DNA from: Bradyrhizobium sp. CB2312 | GTDB lineage: Bacteria; Pseudomonadota; Alphaproteobacteria; Rhizobiales; Xanthobacteraceae | Length of the DNA: 64,000 nucleotides | Assembly (NCBI RefSeq): GCF_029714425.1 | Contig: NZ_CP121668.1 | Coordinates: forward strand, 2,873,501 to 2,937,500 | Direction of reading: 5' to 3' | Part shown: positions 8,875-17,759 of the stretch, in pieces | How the letters are laid out: each line of letters starts with the position of its first letter | Numbering within the stretch: position 1 is the stretch's first letter | The notes under the pieces: generated by a model | What the model saw: the letters and a program-made list of their open reading frames with translations, nothing else | Databases searched by the model: none | Told to the model about the DNA's origin: nothing | Program-made: the position numbers and the translations under genes

Positions 8875-11233
8875 TTCCGAATGACCCGTGGCCGCCGGCG
8901 ACCGTCACGACATATTGCTTGCCGCCCGCCTCATAGGTCATGGGCGTCGATTGGCCTCCGGCTGGAAGGCGATCCTGCCAGAGCTGCTTGCCGTCGCGTA
9001 CGTCGAAGGCCCTGATGTAGTCATCCATCGTCCCCGTGATGAAGATGACCCCGCCTGCAGTCACGATCGGTCCGCCCAGCATGGGAACACCGAGCTTGAA
9101 CGGCAGCGGGAGCGGGGCCTGATCGCGGATCGTGCCGATGCGGTGTTGCCAAACAACCCTGTGCGTCCCGAGATCGATGGCCGCGATGTTGCCCCAGGGC
9201 GGGGCAAGACAGGGGATGCCGAGCGGCGACAGGAAGATGCCGAGGTCGACGCCATAGGGAGCTCCGTACATCGGCTGCACGCCGAACTCGGTGCCGGGTG
9301 GATGCGCCGCATTCGGCGTTGCTGGATTGTCCTTTCCGCGCGGCACGAGGCGGGAAACGAAGGGGACGGATTGCGGGTTCGCGATCGCGACCTGGCGCCG
9401 TGGGTCGACGGCAATGCCCCCCCATTCGAACATGCCGAAATCGCCCGGGAAGACCAACGTTCCTTGCTCCGAGGGCGGCGTGAACGGCCCTTCGTAGCGC
9501 AGACGCTTGAATTTGACGCGGCAGGCGAGCTGGTCGAACATCGTGCTGCCCCACATCTGCGCATCCGTCAGCATGCCGGGTGGCCGGAAACTCAATTCCG
9601 AGAAGGGCTGCGTTGGCGACAGCCGGTCGCCGGATGCGGCGCCCTGCGGCACCGGTTTCTCGGGCGCGGGGACCAACTGATGCCCGTCGCGGCGGTCGAG
9701 CACGAAGATGTCACCGGTCTTGGCAGGAATGTAGATCGCCGGCGTTACGCCGCCGTTCGAACGCAAATCAACAAGGCTCGGCTGCGAGGGCATGTCCATG
9801 TCCCAGAGATCGTGGTGCACGTTCTGGAACGACCAGCGCAGTTTTCCGCTGTTGATATCGAGCGCGACCAACGCCGAATCGTAGCGCTCCTTCTCCTGCG
9901 ACCGGCCGCCTCCCCAGATATCGGGTGAGCTCGAGCCGAACGGCACGTAGACGAGCCCGAGATTTTCGTCGACCGCGGAAATGCTCCACGAGTTGGGCGA
10001 GCCGGCCGTGAAATGGTGCGCGGCGGAGGGCATCTCGTTCGGATCGAGGTTGCCTGCATCGAACGCCCAGATGAGCCGCCCCGAATAGATGTCGAAGCCG
10101 CGTATCACGCCCGACGGCACGCGGTCTGAATAATTGTCGATGACGGCACCACCGACAATCAGGACTTTGTCGGTCACCACGGGCGGTGAGGTGCCCTCGT
10201 AGAAGCCGAGCGTCTGGATCTCACTGTCTTGCTTGAGGTCGATCTGGCCGTGGTTGCCAAAGCTGGCGCAGGGCGTGCCGGTTTGGGCATCCAGCGCGAA
10301 CATCCGGCCGTCATTGGTCGGCACGAAAATGCGTTCCGGACAATCGCCAGGCGCCGGAGCGCCGTCGGCCGTGATCGCACCCGGCTTCCTCGCGTGATAG
10401 GACACGCCGCGGCAGGTCATGTGCTGAAAGGCTTTATTATGCTGGACCTGCGGGTCGAACTTCCAGCGCAAACGGCCGGTCGTCGCGTCGAGGGCGAACA
10501 CGATCTGGTGCGGCGAGCAGGTGTAGAGGATGTCGCCGATCTTGAGCGGCGTCGCCTGGTTTGTGATCTCGTCGGGATCATCAGGTCCTTTGTGATCGCC
10601 GGTGCGGTATTCCCAGGCGAGCTTGAGGTCCTTCGCATTGTCTTTGGTGATCTGGCCGAGAGAGGAATAGCGCGTGCCGAGGCCAGTGCCGCCATAGGCT
10701 GTCCAGTTCTCGCCGGCGCCGGGCGGGGCCGGCGCGGACGAGGCTACGGCGCCTGTCGCTTGGATCTCCGGTATCGTGCCGGCGATATCATGCCGGTCCC
10801 TCGCCAGGGAAACGCCGAGCACGACGACGGCCGCGATTAGTACGAGGCCGAGCGCCCAACGTGCGGTCTGCATGCGCGGTGCCAGTCGGCGCGCAATGAA
10901 GGGCAACAGCAGCCAGACGCCGAGCGGTGCCAAGACATCGCCCCGTGGTGCGAGCGACCAGAAATCGAATCCGGATTCCCAGATCGCCCACGCCATCGTG
11001 CCGAGCAGCAGCGCGGCATAGACGCAGAGCGCCTCGGCGCGGCGGCGCGAGAGCAGCCAGCTCGTGAGCAGAAGCATGATACCGGCGACGAGATAGTAGA
11101 TGGAGCCGCCAAGCACCGCGAGCCAGACGCCACCGGCGGTAAGGCGCAATCCCATGATGGCGACGACCAAAACGGTGACGACCAGCCATGGTGCGTCTCG
11201 GAATAGGTTTGCCGGGCGATGTATGGAGTTCAT
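8834..11233 (-). CDS. gcd: Membrane-bound PQQ-dependent dehydrogenase, glucose/quinate/shikimate family
   Basis: 799 residues. Residues 1 to about 150 contain four or five membrane helices. The rest is an eight-bladed PQQ propeller in the periplasm, starting ENWTAYGGTGLGTRYSSL and including W-motif repeats such as ALDATTGRLRWKF and AFDVRDGKQLWQDRLPAGG. TLGFYEGTSPPVV and QNVHHDLWDMDMPSQP are strongly conserved in quinoprotein glucose dehydrogenases. It oxidises an aldose or polyol to the lactone and passes electrons to ubiquinone, or here possibly to the co-encoded cytochromes c. It is the last gene of the 13-gene block, five bases after a cytochrome c gene. No PQQ biosynthesis genes are in the window. 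Confidence 0.92.
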   Translation of the reverse strand: MNSIHRPANLFRDAPWLVVTVLVVAIMGLRLTAGGVWLAVLGGSIYYLVAGIMLLLTSWLLSRRRAEALCVYAALLLGTMAWAIWESGFDFWSLAPRGDVLAPLGVWLLLPFIARRLAPRMQTARWALGLVLIAAVVVLGVSLARDRHDIAGTIPEIQATGAVASSAPAPPGAGENWTAYGGTGLGTRYSSLGQITKDNAKDLKLAWEYRTGDHKGPDDPDEITNQATPLKIGDILYTCSPHQIVFALDATTGRLRWKFDPQVQHNKAFQHMTCRGVSYHARKPGAITADGAPAPGDCPERIFVPTNDGRMFALDAQTGTPCASFGNHGQIDLKQDSEIQTLGFYEGTSPPVVTDKVLIVGGAVIDNYSDRVPSGVIRGFDIYSGRLIWAFDAGNLDPNEMPSAAHHFTAGSPNSWSISAVDENLGLVYVPFGSSSPDIWGGGRSQEKERYDSALVALDINSGKLRWSFQNVHHDLWDMDMPSQPSLVDLRSNGGVTPAIYIPAKTGDIFVLDRRDGHQLVPAPEKPVPQGAASGDRLSPTQPFSELSFRPPGMLTDAQMWGSTMFDQLACRVKFKRLRYEGPFTPPSEQGTLVFPGDFGMFEWGGIAVDPRRQVAIANPQSVPFVSRLVPRGKDNPATPNAAHPPGTEFGVQPMYGAPYGVDLGIFLSPLGIPCLAPPWGNIAAIDLGTHRVVWQHRIGTIRDQAPLPLPFKLGVPMLGGPIVTAGGVIFITGTMDDYIRAFDVRDGKQLWQDRLPAGGQSTPMTYEAGGKQYVVTVAGGHGSFGTKLGDYVRAYALP

Positions 11234-11238
11234 TTGAC

Positions 11239-11616
11239 CTACTTCAGCGTATAAAGAAACGCCGCGATGTCGCGCGCGTCCCTTTGCGGGATGCCCATTC
11301 TCGGCATGGCGTTGCCTGGCAGCGCCCGCTGCGGATTCTCAATCCAGTCGGCCATGTTGTCCGGGGAGTTCTGGATGTAGCCGGCGATGTAGGTGCGCGT
11401 GCCGATCCTGTGCAGGGGCGGGCCGACATTGCCGTCGGCACCGGCGATGCCGGGAATTTCATGACAGCTGCCGCACTGGTATTGCTTGATGAGATCGGGG
11501 CCACGCCGCGCATCGCCGATGAAATTGCCGGGGCCGGCAGCCTTGCCCGGCTCGCAAGCCCCAGCCGTCACGGCCAGCAGCGAAGCGATGAGCAAGCGTG
11601 TCGTCGGACACATCAT
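11239..11616 (-). CDS. Small c-type cytochrome, probable lipoprotein
   Basis: 125 residues. The N-terminal LLIASLLAVTAGACEPG resembles a lipobox. One heme-binding motif CGSCH is followed by a distal MPRMG methionine, so this is a class I cytochrome c. The DARRGPDLIKQYQCGSCHEI layout is that of electron carriers beside quinoproteins. It probably shuttles electrons from the PQQ dehydrogenases to the oxidase encoded upstream. It lies between gcd and the next cytochrome gene. Confidence 0.88.
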   Translation of the reverse strand: MMCPTTRLLIASLLAVTAGACEPGKAAGPGNFIGDARRGPDLIKQYQCGSCHEIPGIAGADGNVGPPLHRIGTRTYIAGYIQNSPDNMADWIENPQRALPGNAMPRMGIPQRDARDIAAFLYTLK

Positions 11617-11634
11617 CGGCTGCTCCCTTTCCGA

Positions 11635-12273
11635 TCAGGGCTTCTGGCCGAAATTGAAGGACTTGGTGGCGGACCACGGATCGGTGGTCGAGACCTGCTC
11701 GCTCGGGACTTGCTCGATCTCAGGTGACAGCGGATTTGCCGAGAAGGTGCGGCCCCATTGCCGGTTCGGCTCATTGCTGATCTTGCCGATATAGGTGACG
11801 AGGTCCCAGATCACGCTGTCGGGCAACACGCCGCCCCAGGCCGGCATGCCATTGGGCCGTCCCTGGTAGATGGAGAGGTAGATGTTCTCGGGCTGCGAGC
11901 CGTAGGTGAAGAGGTTGTTGCTCAGTGCCGGCCCCATGCCGCCGCCGCCGTTCGACGCGTGGCAGCCGACGCAATTGAAGTTGACGAAATAGGTCATCCC
12001 CCGCTGCTCCGCATTCGGATCGCCCTGGACCGGATTCTTGATTTGCGGCGGATCGGGCTGCGCACCTGGGAAGAGGGTGGTCACGGGAACCTGCATGAAC
12101 ACGCCTGGTTTGCCATTACCGACGCTGCCGCCGAAATTTGGCCGCGGTCCCACGGTCGGCATCTGCGCCTCCTGGGATTGCGGCAGGGTCTGCTGGGCAA
12201 GCACGGCATCGTCCGGCAGAGCCAGCGAGAGAAGCGACAATGCACTCGCGCGCAGCGCCATGGCAGACATCAT
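11635..12273 (-). CDS. c-type cytochrome associated with PQQ dehydrogenase
   Basis: 212 residues with an N-terminal signal sequence ending near VLAQQ. The single heme motif is CVGCH (within NFNCVGCHASNGGGGMGPALS) and a likely axial Met is in GMPAWGG. The long proline-rich leader before the heme domain is seen in periplasmic cytochromes co-encoded with methanol/ethanol quinoproteins (XoxG-like role, inferred). Its start overlaps the stop of the binding-protein gene (ATGA), showing an operon. Confidence 0.88.
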   Translation of the reverse strand: MMSAMALRASALSLLSLALPDDAVLAQQTLPQSQEAQMPTVGPRPNFGGSVGNGKPGVFMQVPVTTLFPGAQPDPPQIKNPVQGDPNAEQRGMTYFVNFNCVGCHASNGGGGMGPALSNNLFTYGSQPENIYLSIYQGRPNGMPAWGGVLPDSVIWDLVTYIGKISNEPNRQWGRTFSANPLSPEIEQVPSEQVSTTDPWSATKSFNFGQKP

Positions 12274-13109
12274 TCATGGCCTCCCGATGCCGTCACCGGT
12301 GCGTCGATTAGAGGCACGCCGTAGCTTCGCAGCAGAGAGGTGACCTCGGATCGATGCTCGTCGATGAACGCGTTGAGCTGATCCCGTAGAGCGTGATCTC
12401 CCTTGCGCACGCCCATCGAGATCGCGAACTGGAATTGCTGAGGTGCAAAGCGTTCGCCATCCTGGATCGGCGTGACCGTCAGCGGTACCCTGGAGAGCCC
12501 GGCAAAGTATCCGGCAAGCGGCCCCCAGGCGGCGGCGACATCAATCTCGCCGGATTCGACAGCCTCGATCAGGCGGGCCGGCGGATCGGCCTGGCGGTAG
12601 TCGCCATAGATCGAGTAGCCGCGGACATTGTCGACGATGCCGAGCTCTCCGAGCGCCTGCGCCGGCGGCGGATTGTTGCCGTCGTCACCGACGAGGTGCA
12701 CGCCGATCGCCAGGCGATGCAGACGGGCATCGAGCAGGGAGGAAAGATCGAGATGCGCATCCTGACGGCTGACGAAAACGTAGGTCGAGCGATAATAGGG
12801 GCTCGTGGTCTCCACGAGTTCGTAGCCGGACGGCACGCCCATCACGACGTCGCATTTTTCGGCCTTCAGCGTGTTGCGGATGAAGCCGCGACGCTGCGCC
12901 CTCCAGGTATAGGACAGGGATCGTTCCAGGGCACCTGCCACCAACGACGCCAGCCTGTTCTCGAAGCCTGCTTCGGCGCTGTTGGAAAATGGCAGATTGT
13001 TGGGATCGGCACAGACACGCAGCTCGCCATTCGGCGCCGCCGCTGCGGGTGACGCGATCCCGATCAGGCCGGCAAGCGCAAGAGCGCCACAATCACTGCG
13101 GAGGCGCAT
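12270..13109 (-). CDS. PQQ dehydrogenase-associated periplasmic binding protein (XoxJ-like)
   Basis: About 279 residues from the ATG at 13109 (MRLRSDCGALALAGL); an ATG at 13127 is possible. A signal peptide ends at AAAA-PNGELRVCADPNNLPFS. The rest is a solute-binding-protein-like fold of the family always found near quinoproteins. It contains KCDVVMGVPSGYELVETT and DVAAAWGPLAGYF. XoxJ-type proteins are thought to help activate the dehydrogenase rather than import a solute. It overlaps the end of the alcohol dehydrogenase gene. The open frame upstream of 13127 is a shadow. Confidence 0.85.
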   Translation of the reverse strand: MRLRSDCGALALAGLIGIASPAAAAPNGELRVCADPNNLPFSNSAEAGFENRLASLVAGALERSLSYTWRAQRRGFIRNTLKAEKCDVVMGVPSGYELVETTSPYYRSTYVFVSRQDAHLDLSSLLDARLHRLAIGVHLVGDDGNNPPPAQALGELGIVDNVRGYSIYGDYRQADPPARLIEAVESGEIDVAAAWGPLAGYFAGLSRVPLTVTPIQDGERFAPQQFQFAISMGVRKGDHALRDQLNAFIDEHRSEVTSLLRSYGVPLIDAPVTASGGHE

Positions 13110-14940
13110 GGCTGTTGTCCTGACCATCGGCTCCCCCGAGCTTGAACACCAGCAGCTCGCTGCCGGCGGCGGTGTAGAACGGCAGATCCTGCATTGCACC
13201 GGTGAAGCCGAGTGCGCCATTGCGCACCCGCTGATCGAGCTCCGCATTGGCCACCGCGCCGGGCCAGCCGCCGACGCCGGAGAGGATCGCGATGTACTGC
13301 TGGCCGTCCGAACCACGATAGGAGATCGGCTGGCCGATGAACCCCGAACCCGCACGAAACTGCCAGAGCACGTTTCCGGTCTTTGCGTCGACCGCCTTGA
13401 ACAGGCGGTCCATCGTTCCGTAGAACGCGACGTCGCCAGCCGTCACCAGCGCGCCGCTCCAGACCGGCAGCTTCTCGTGGATCTCCCAGACCTTCCTGCG
13501 TGCGACCGGATCCCACGCCATGAACTCGCCGCGGTGTCCGCCGGGACCTGCGTACATATCGACATCGGCCCCGACATAGGGCGTGCCGGCGATATAGCCG
13601 ACCTGCGACGCCTTGAAGTTCATGCAGAGATGCTGATGCGGGACGTAGAGCAATTTTGTGCGAGGTGACCACGCGGAGGGCTGCCAATCCTTGGCGCCCG
13701 GCGCGCTCGGGCAGATGTTCTCGACCGTCTTGCCGACCAGCGGGGTCTTCTCCTCGTTGGGGATGATCCTGCCGGTCTTGAGGTCGACGCCCTTATAGGC
13801 GTTCACGAACTCAAACGCGTCCGCCGAGATCACTTCGCCGGTGGTACGCTCCATGACGTACATGTAGCCGTTGCGACCGGGATGGATCAGCACCTTGCGC
13901 GGCTGACCGTTCAGCTCGAGGTCGACCAATACGTTCTCGTTGATCTCATCATGGTCGAACAGATCGTGCGGGTTGACCTGATAGGCCCACTTCGCATGTC
14001 CGTTATCGGCATCGCGGGCGAAGATGGTCGTACTCCAGAGATTGTCGCCGCTGCGCTGGTTCGCATTCCATGGACTCGGATTGGCGGTGCCGTAGTAGAT
14101 CAGGTTGAGGTCGGGATCATAGGAGATCCATCCCCACATGGTGCCGCCGCCGACCTGCCAGCGGTCGGCAGGCCAGCTCTTGACGCCGAGATCCTTGCCC
14201 TTGAGGTTGTCGTAGAACGGCTTGAAGTCGTCTCCGATCAGCACGTCCTTATCGGGGCCCGTGGCGTAGGCGCGCCAGGCGATGGCACCGGTGTTCTCGT
14301 CGAGTGCGGTGACCCAGCCGCGCACGCCCATCTCGCCGCCGCTGTTGCCGATGAGCACCTTGCCCTTCACGACGACGGGGGCCATCGTCACGGTCTCGCC
14401 CTTGTTGATCTCGCCGAGCTTGGTGTGCCAGAGCTCCTTGCCGGTCTTGGCGTCGATTGCGACCGAGTGATTGTCGAGCGTGTTGAGGAACACCTTGCCG
14501 TTGTCGAAAGCGAGCCCGCGATTGACGACGTCGCAACAGGCAACGCCCGCCGCGGCAGGCTCCGGCTTCGGCGCATACGACCATTTCAACTCGCCCGTGG
14601 TGGCGTCGAGCGCGAACACGCGGTTGGGGTAGGGGCCGGCATAGGGGCCGACCACGTACATGGTCCCGTCGACCACGAGGGGCGCCGCCTCCTGACCGCG
14701 ATCGGCGCCAACCGAGAACGTCCAGGCGAGTTGCAGGCGCGATGCGTTGCCGACGTTGATCTGGTCGAGATCGCTATAGCGCGTGTTGGCGTAATCGCGC
14801 GCCGCCATCGGCCATTGGCCGGGATCCTTCATGCGGCTGGCAAGATCGGTCTGCGCAAAACCAGGCGAAAGTGATGCAGAGCACGCGCACAGCGTACTCA
14901 GCGTTCCCCACAGCAATCGCCTGAGGCTGGGCATTAACAT
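13093..14940 (-). CDS. PQQ-dependent alcohol dehydrogenase, methanol/ethanol family (XoxF/ExaF-like)
   Basis: 615 residues starting MLMPSLRRLLWG with a signal peptide ending SPGFAQ; GGAG lies nine bases before the ATG at 14940. It has the adjacent-cysteine disulfide (GVACCDVVNRG), the PQQ-stacking GGGTMWGW, NPSPWN, and RDADNG. The latter offers a catalytic Asp and a second Asp two residues on, a pattern associated with lanthanide-dependent enzymes. Propeller W-motifs include AVDAKTGNVLWQFRAGSG, and GVGGWPG is conserved near the C-terminus. It oxidises a primary alcohol in the periplasm and should pass electrons to a cytochrome c. Metal choice is an inference from one motif. An EcfG-like promoter lies at 15004-15027. 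Confidence 0.9.
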   Translation of the reverse strand: MLMPSLRRLLWGTLSTLCACSASLSPGFAQTDLASRMKDPGQWPMAARDYANTRYSDLDQINVGNASRLQLAWTFSVGADRGQEAAPLVVDGTMYVVGPYAGPYPNRVFALDATTGELKWSYAPKPEPAAAGVACCDVVNRGLAFDNGKVFLNTLDNHSVAIDAKTGKELWHTKLGEINKGETVTMAPVVVKGKVLIGNSGGEMGVRGWVTALDENTGAIAWRAYATGPDKDVLIGDDFKPFYDNLKGKDLGVKSWPADRWQVGGGTMWGWISYDPDLNLIYYGTANPSPWNANQRSGDNLWSTTIFARDADNGHAKWAYQVNPHDLFDHDEINENVLVDLELNGQPRKVLIHPGRNGYMYVMERTTGEVISADAFEFVNAYKGVDLKTGRIIPNEEKTPLVGKTVENICPSAPGAKDWQPSAWSPRTKLLYVPHQHLCMNFKASQVGYIAGTPYVGADVDMYAGPGGHRGEFMAWDPVARRKVWEIHEKLPVWSGALVTAGDVAFYGTMDRLFKAVDAKTGNVLWQFRAGSGFIGQPISYRGSDGQQYIAILSGVGGWPGAVANAELDQRVRNGALGFTGAMQDLPFYTAAGSELLVFKLGGADGQDNSHAPPQ

Positions 14941-15003
14941 AAGTGAGATCTCCACGGCATTGATGAGGCCCTGCCGCGTTGCAGGCCGGCTTGCGAACGT
15001 ACA

Positions 15004-15027
15004 AACGTCGCGCTCCCGCTTGGTTCC
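15004..15027 (-). promoter_or_regulatory. EcfG-like promoter upstream of the PQQ alcohol dehydrogenase
   Basis: Minus-strand GGAAC, 15 bases, CGTT, lying within the 3' end of, and just after, the GlcG gene's last codons region (intergenic gap 14941-15044). It would give the dehydrogenase its own stress-inducible start inside the operon. The 15-base spacer is short. Confidence 0.4.
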
Positions 15028-15044
15028 TAAGCTCTGTCGCGTCG

Positions 15045-15833
15045 CTATCTCACGACATTTCCCGAGACGCCGGCGCCGAGATCGACGGCGATCTGATCTT
15101 CCTTGCCATCGCATTTGGGATGGCCAAAGCCCGACGGGCTTTTGCCGTCCGGCCCGATATCGTAGATGATCGCATCCTTCATGTTCGGGTTGACGCCGGC
15201 CGGCACGTGGTCGAGGCCGAGGAAGTGACGCACGCGCCAGGCGACATTGTGATCCGCGCAGGAGCTGTCGCCGCTGACGCCGAGCGCACCGGCGATGCCG
15301 TTGCCGTCATACAACGCGAGCCCGCCGCCGAAGACGATGACGCCGCCGACGGGCTTGCCGACCATCGGATCGCGTGCGGTTCCGAATTCGTCCGGCGTGC
15401 CCGCGTAAAGAACTTCCGGGGAGGGCGGATTGCTGAGCGCCGCGCCGAACAGGAGGCCGCCGGGCTGGGCGCCCGCATAGAGATTGGCGGTGGCCATCGC
15501 CTTGTTCTTCAGGCTGAACGCATTCGCGGTGTTCGCTTTCTCGGCGGCGATCGCGCGACTGCCGAGCCATTGGTCGTCGACCTTGCTGCCGCTATAGGCG
15601 ATCGCGCAGACGACGCCCTGCCGGTTTACGACAGCGGCCCATTCATTGTTGTCGAGGCCGCCATTGCTCGGGCCGCCGCCGGGTTTGACGCTCTTCTTGA
15701 GAATGTCGGCGAGCTGGTCATGATCGACCGGGCACGACATGCCCGGCCGCGGTTGGTCCTGCGCGATCGAACCTTCCGGCGCCGCAAAAGTCGTGGCGAG
15801 AATGACAGCCGTCATGGCGGTGCGCTTGCTCAT
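15045..15833 (-). CDS. GlcG/HbpS-family (DUF336) secreted protein
   Basis: 262 residues from the ATG at 15833, with GGAGG before it (GGAGGTCAG-ATG). A signal peptide (MSKRTAMTAVILATTFAAP) precedes a DUF336 domain with IAAEKANTANAFS and GGVIVFGGGLALYDG, and GALGVSGDSSCADHNVAW near the end. HbpS relatives bind heme. GlcG-like proteins are common beside PQQ alcohol dehydrogenases, with unproven roles in heme or cofactor handling. The upstream 515-codon frame is a shadow of CtaG. An EcfG-like promoter precedes it. Confidence 0.85.
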   Translation of the reverse strand: MSKRTAMTAVILATTFAAPEGSIAQDQPRPGMSCPVDHDQLADILKKSVKPGGGPSNGGLDNNEWAAVVNRQGVVCAIAYSGSKVDDQWLGSRAIAAEKANTANAFSLKNKAMATANLYAGAQPGGLLFGAALSNPPSPEVLYAGTPDEFGTARDPMVGKPVGGVIVFGGGLALYDGNGIAGALGVSGDSSCADHNVAWRVRHFLGLDHVPAGVNPNMKDAIIYDIGPDGKSPSGFGHPKCDGKEDQIAVDLGAGVSGNVVR

Positions 15834-15868
15834 CTGACCTCCACGAAGATTTCCGAGACAGCAGGGCG

Positions 15869-15893
15869 AACGTTGCACCGCACCTGCAGTTCC
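15869..15893 (-). promoter_or_regulatory. EcfG-like promoter upstream of glcG-like gene
   Basis: Minus-strand GGAAC, 16 bases, CGTT, the best match in the block, ending 36 bases before the ATG. A second GGAAC lies just upstream. Confidence 0.6.
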
Positions 15894-16822
15894 TATGTTC
15901 CTCGCGAGCCGACATGCCGCACCGCAGGCAGGCGTACATCGAACTCGGTCAGCCACCGATAAGCGAAGAACAGGGCTGCACCGGTATAGAGCACGCCCAT
16001 CGGCACCCACATCAAGATGCCGGCGAGCTGCTGATCTTCGAGTCGCGATAGCCCGAATTCCCCGGCGAGGGCGCCCTGACCGGGAATCCATGCGCGCGTT
16101 GACAGTGACAACAACGCTCCGAGTACACCGGAATGAAGAACCGTGACGAACAGGCAGGCAATTGCGATGCCGTCCCGAAGCCGCATGCTGCGTCCAATGC
16201 CGCGGCCATGGAGAAGCACCCACCAGAACAGCAATGCGGTGCCGAAGAAGCTGATGTGCTGGAGGCGATGGATGGCGGTGTTTTCGAGCGCCCACGCATA
16301 AAGCGGCGGCGCATGCCAGGCCCAGAGCGCCAAGCCGTGCAGGGCCGTCGAACTGACAGGATGGCTGATGACTGCCCACGGCCGCGCCACGATCGGCCAA
16401 TTGAGACATCGGCCCGCAGCAGGACGAAGCGAGGCCGGAAGGCTCCACATCAGCGGCCCGTTGATCCGGGCGAAGGCCATCAGCGGCGCGCCAACCACCA
16501 TGAGCAGCTCGTGCTCGATCATGTGCGCAGTGAACAGACGCTCGCCGAGCCAATGCAGCGGTGAGGTGAGGGCGAGCGCGACGATCAGCCATCCCGTCCA
16601 GAATGCGCCGACCTGGCGGAAGCTGACGCCTCGGCCGCCGCCGGCATGGTGCCAGAGCCGCTGCGTGCCGACGTAGAAGCCGATCCCGACGATATAAAGC
16701 GGTGCCAGAAGCCAGGGGTCGAAGCTCCAGAGCGAGCCCGGATCGACATCCGAGATTCCATGCGCCTTTGCCGGCGCAGCAATCAGGCCAAGCAGAAGGG
16801 CCAGCAAGCTCAGCGCAGGCAT
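15893..16822 (-). CDS. ctaG: CtaG/caa3-type cytochrome c oxidase assembly factor
   Basis: 309 residues from the ATG at 16822 (MPALSLLALLLGLIAAP, signal-like). About seven membrane helices follow. HMIEHELLMVVGAPL is the conserved histidine-rich signature of the caa3_CtaG family, and WAWHAPPLY and HRLQHISFFGTALLFWW are further family blocks. It is thought to help metallate CuB in subunit I of the oxidase encoded upstream. The start overlaps the previous gene by 13 bases. The open frame reaching 17251 is antisense-like shadow. Confidence 0.9.
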   Translation of the reverse strand: MPALSLLALLLGLIAAPAKAHGISDVDPGSLWSFDPWLLAPLYIVGIGFYVGTQRLWHHAGGGRGVSFRQVGAFWTGWLIVALALTSPLHWLGERLFTAHMIEHELLMVVGAPLMAFARINGPLMWSLPASLRPAAGRCLNWPIVARPWAVISHPVSSTALHGLALWAWHAPPLYAWALENTAIHRLQHISFFGTALLFWWVLLHGRGIGRSMRLRDGIAIACLFVTVLHSGVLGALLSLSTRAWIPGQGALAGEFGLSRLEDQQLAGILMWVPMGVLYTGAALFFAYRWLTEFDVRLPAVRHVGSRGT

Positions 16823-17163
16823 GGGCTGATTATCAGCGATGCCGCGAGCTGGTTCGCGATGACAAGCGCAAACAGAACGCCGGAGCCGACGCCGAGCCAG
16901 GCCATGAACGTCCGGGGACCGCCGCCTTGCGCATCGGCCCATTCCGCGCCGGCGCCGCGCCGAACCGCACGGGCCGATATCGCCGTGCCCGCGAGGGCGA
17001 CGATGGCCAATACGGCGCTCATGATCGTCCCGCTCAGCCTCGTTGTCTCGCACGAAAAATGAGCGAGCGCATAGACCCCTTGCAGGTTGATTCCCCACGC
17101 CAATGGTCCGAGCGCGACACCGGCCCAGTAGAGCAGTTTCCCATGTCCTTCGGTAGCGGTCAT
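16810..17163 (-). CDS. Small membrane protein of the oxidase cluster
   Basis: 117 residues with three hydrophobic helices (LLYWAGVALGPLAWGINLQG, IMSAVLAIVALAGTAISARA and FMAWLGVGSGVLFALVIANQ). It overlaps the subunit III stop and the ctaG start, so it belongs to the same transcript. I do not recognise a named family. A subunit IV-like or assembly role is possible but only from context. Confidence 0.75.
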   Translation of the reverse strand: MTATEGHGKLLYWAGVALGPLAWGINLQGVYALAHFSCETTRLSGTIMSAVLAIVALAGTAISARAVRRGAGAEWADAQGGGPRTFMAWLGVGSGVLFALVIANQLAASLIISPCLR

Positions 17164-17759
17164 AGGCGTGACATCCAGTCGAGCAGGACATAAAGCGGCA
17201 GCCAGGCCAGCACGACAAAGTTCCAGTAGAACACGTTGTCGGTAACGTCACTGAACCGGCGCGGCCTGGCGTGGCGCGTGAACATCAGCACCGTCAGCAC
17301 GACGGTGTCGCCGACGTCGGTGGCAAGATGGGTCGTGTGCAGTCCCAGGATCAGCCAGACGATCGATCCGTAGGCCGAGTTGTCCCAGCGCGTGTTGAGA
17401 TGGGCGAACTCGAAGCCGCGCAGGATCAATAGTCCGATTCCGATCAGCGACATCACGATGAGGCCCATGCGTACTTTCGCAAGGTCCTGCCGATGGGCTA
17501 CGCGATTGGTCATCTGGTTCGGAATGATGCTCAGGAGATAGATGATGGTCTCGGCCGTGCCGGGCCAGAGATCGGGAGGCGCAGCTCCAATCGGCCAGCT
17601 CGGGTTGACGGCATAGAGATAGAGGTAGGCCCCGATTGCGATGGCAAATCCCATGCCTTCCAGCGCCATGAACCCCATGGCGCCCCACCAGGGGCCGCTG
17701 CGCGGGCCATAGCCATAGGTCGGCAGTTCCGCGACGTTGCGGACGATGGTTTGCCTCAT
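17160..17759 (-). CDS. ctaE: Cytochrome c oxidase subunit III
   Basis: 199 residues starting MRQTIVRNVAELPTYGYG at 17759, overlapping the subunit I stop (ATGA). Five or so helices are seen. The RGFEFAHLNTRWDNSAYGS and GLHTTHLATD blocks match subunit III of heme-copper oxidases (the conserved Glu and His residues). It is a bioenergetic membrane subunit for proton uptake and stability. The upstream in-frame extension to 17831 lies inside subunit I and is not used. Confidence 0.9.
   Translation of the reverse strand: MRQTIVRNVAELPTYGYGPRSGPWWGAMGFMALEGMGFAIAIGAYLYLYAVNPSWPIGAAPPDLWPGTAETIIYLLSIIPNQMTNRVAHRQDLAKVRMGLIVMSLIGIGLLILRGFEFAHLNTRWDNSAYGSIVWLILGLHTTHLATDVGDTVVLTVLMFTRHARPRRFSDVTDNVFYWNFVVLAWLPLYVLLDWMSRL

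Noticed and set aside
13882..14874. 330-codon plus-strand frame opposite the PQQ alcohol dehydrogenase
   Set aside because: Antisense shadow of a well conserved gene; residue composition is Val/Leu/His/Asp-biased as expected from the reverse complement.
15834..16592. N-terminal extension of the glcG-like frame to 16592
   Set aside because: It overlaps ctaG in another frame, and the GGAGG site plus signal peptide fix the start at 15833.
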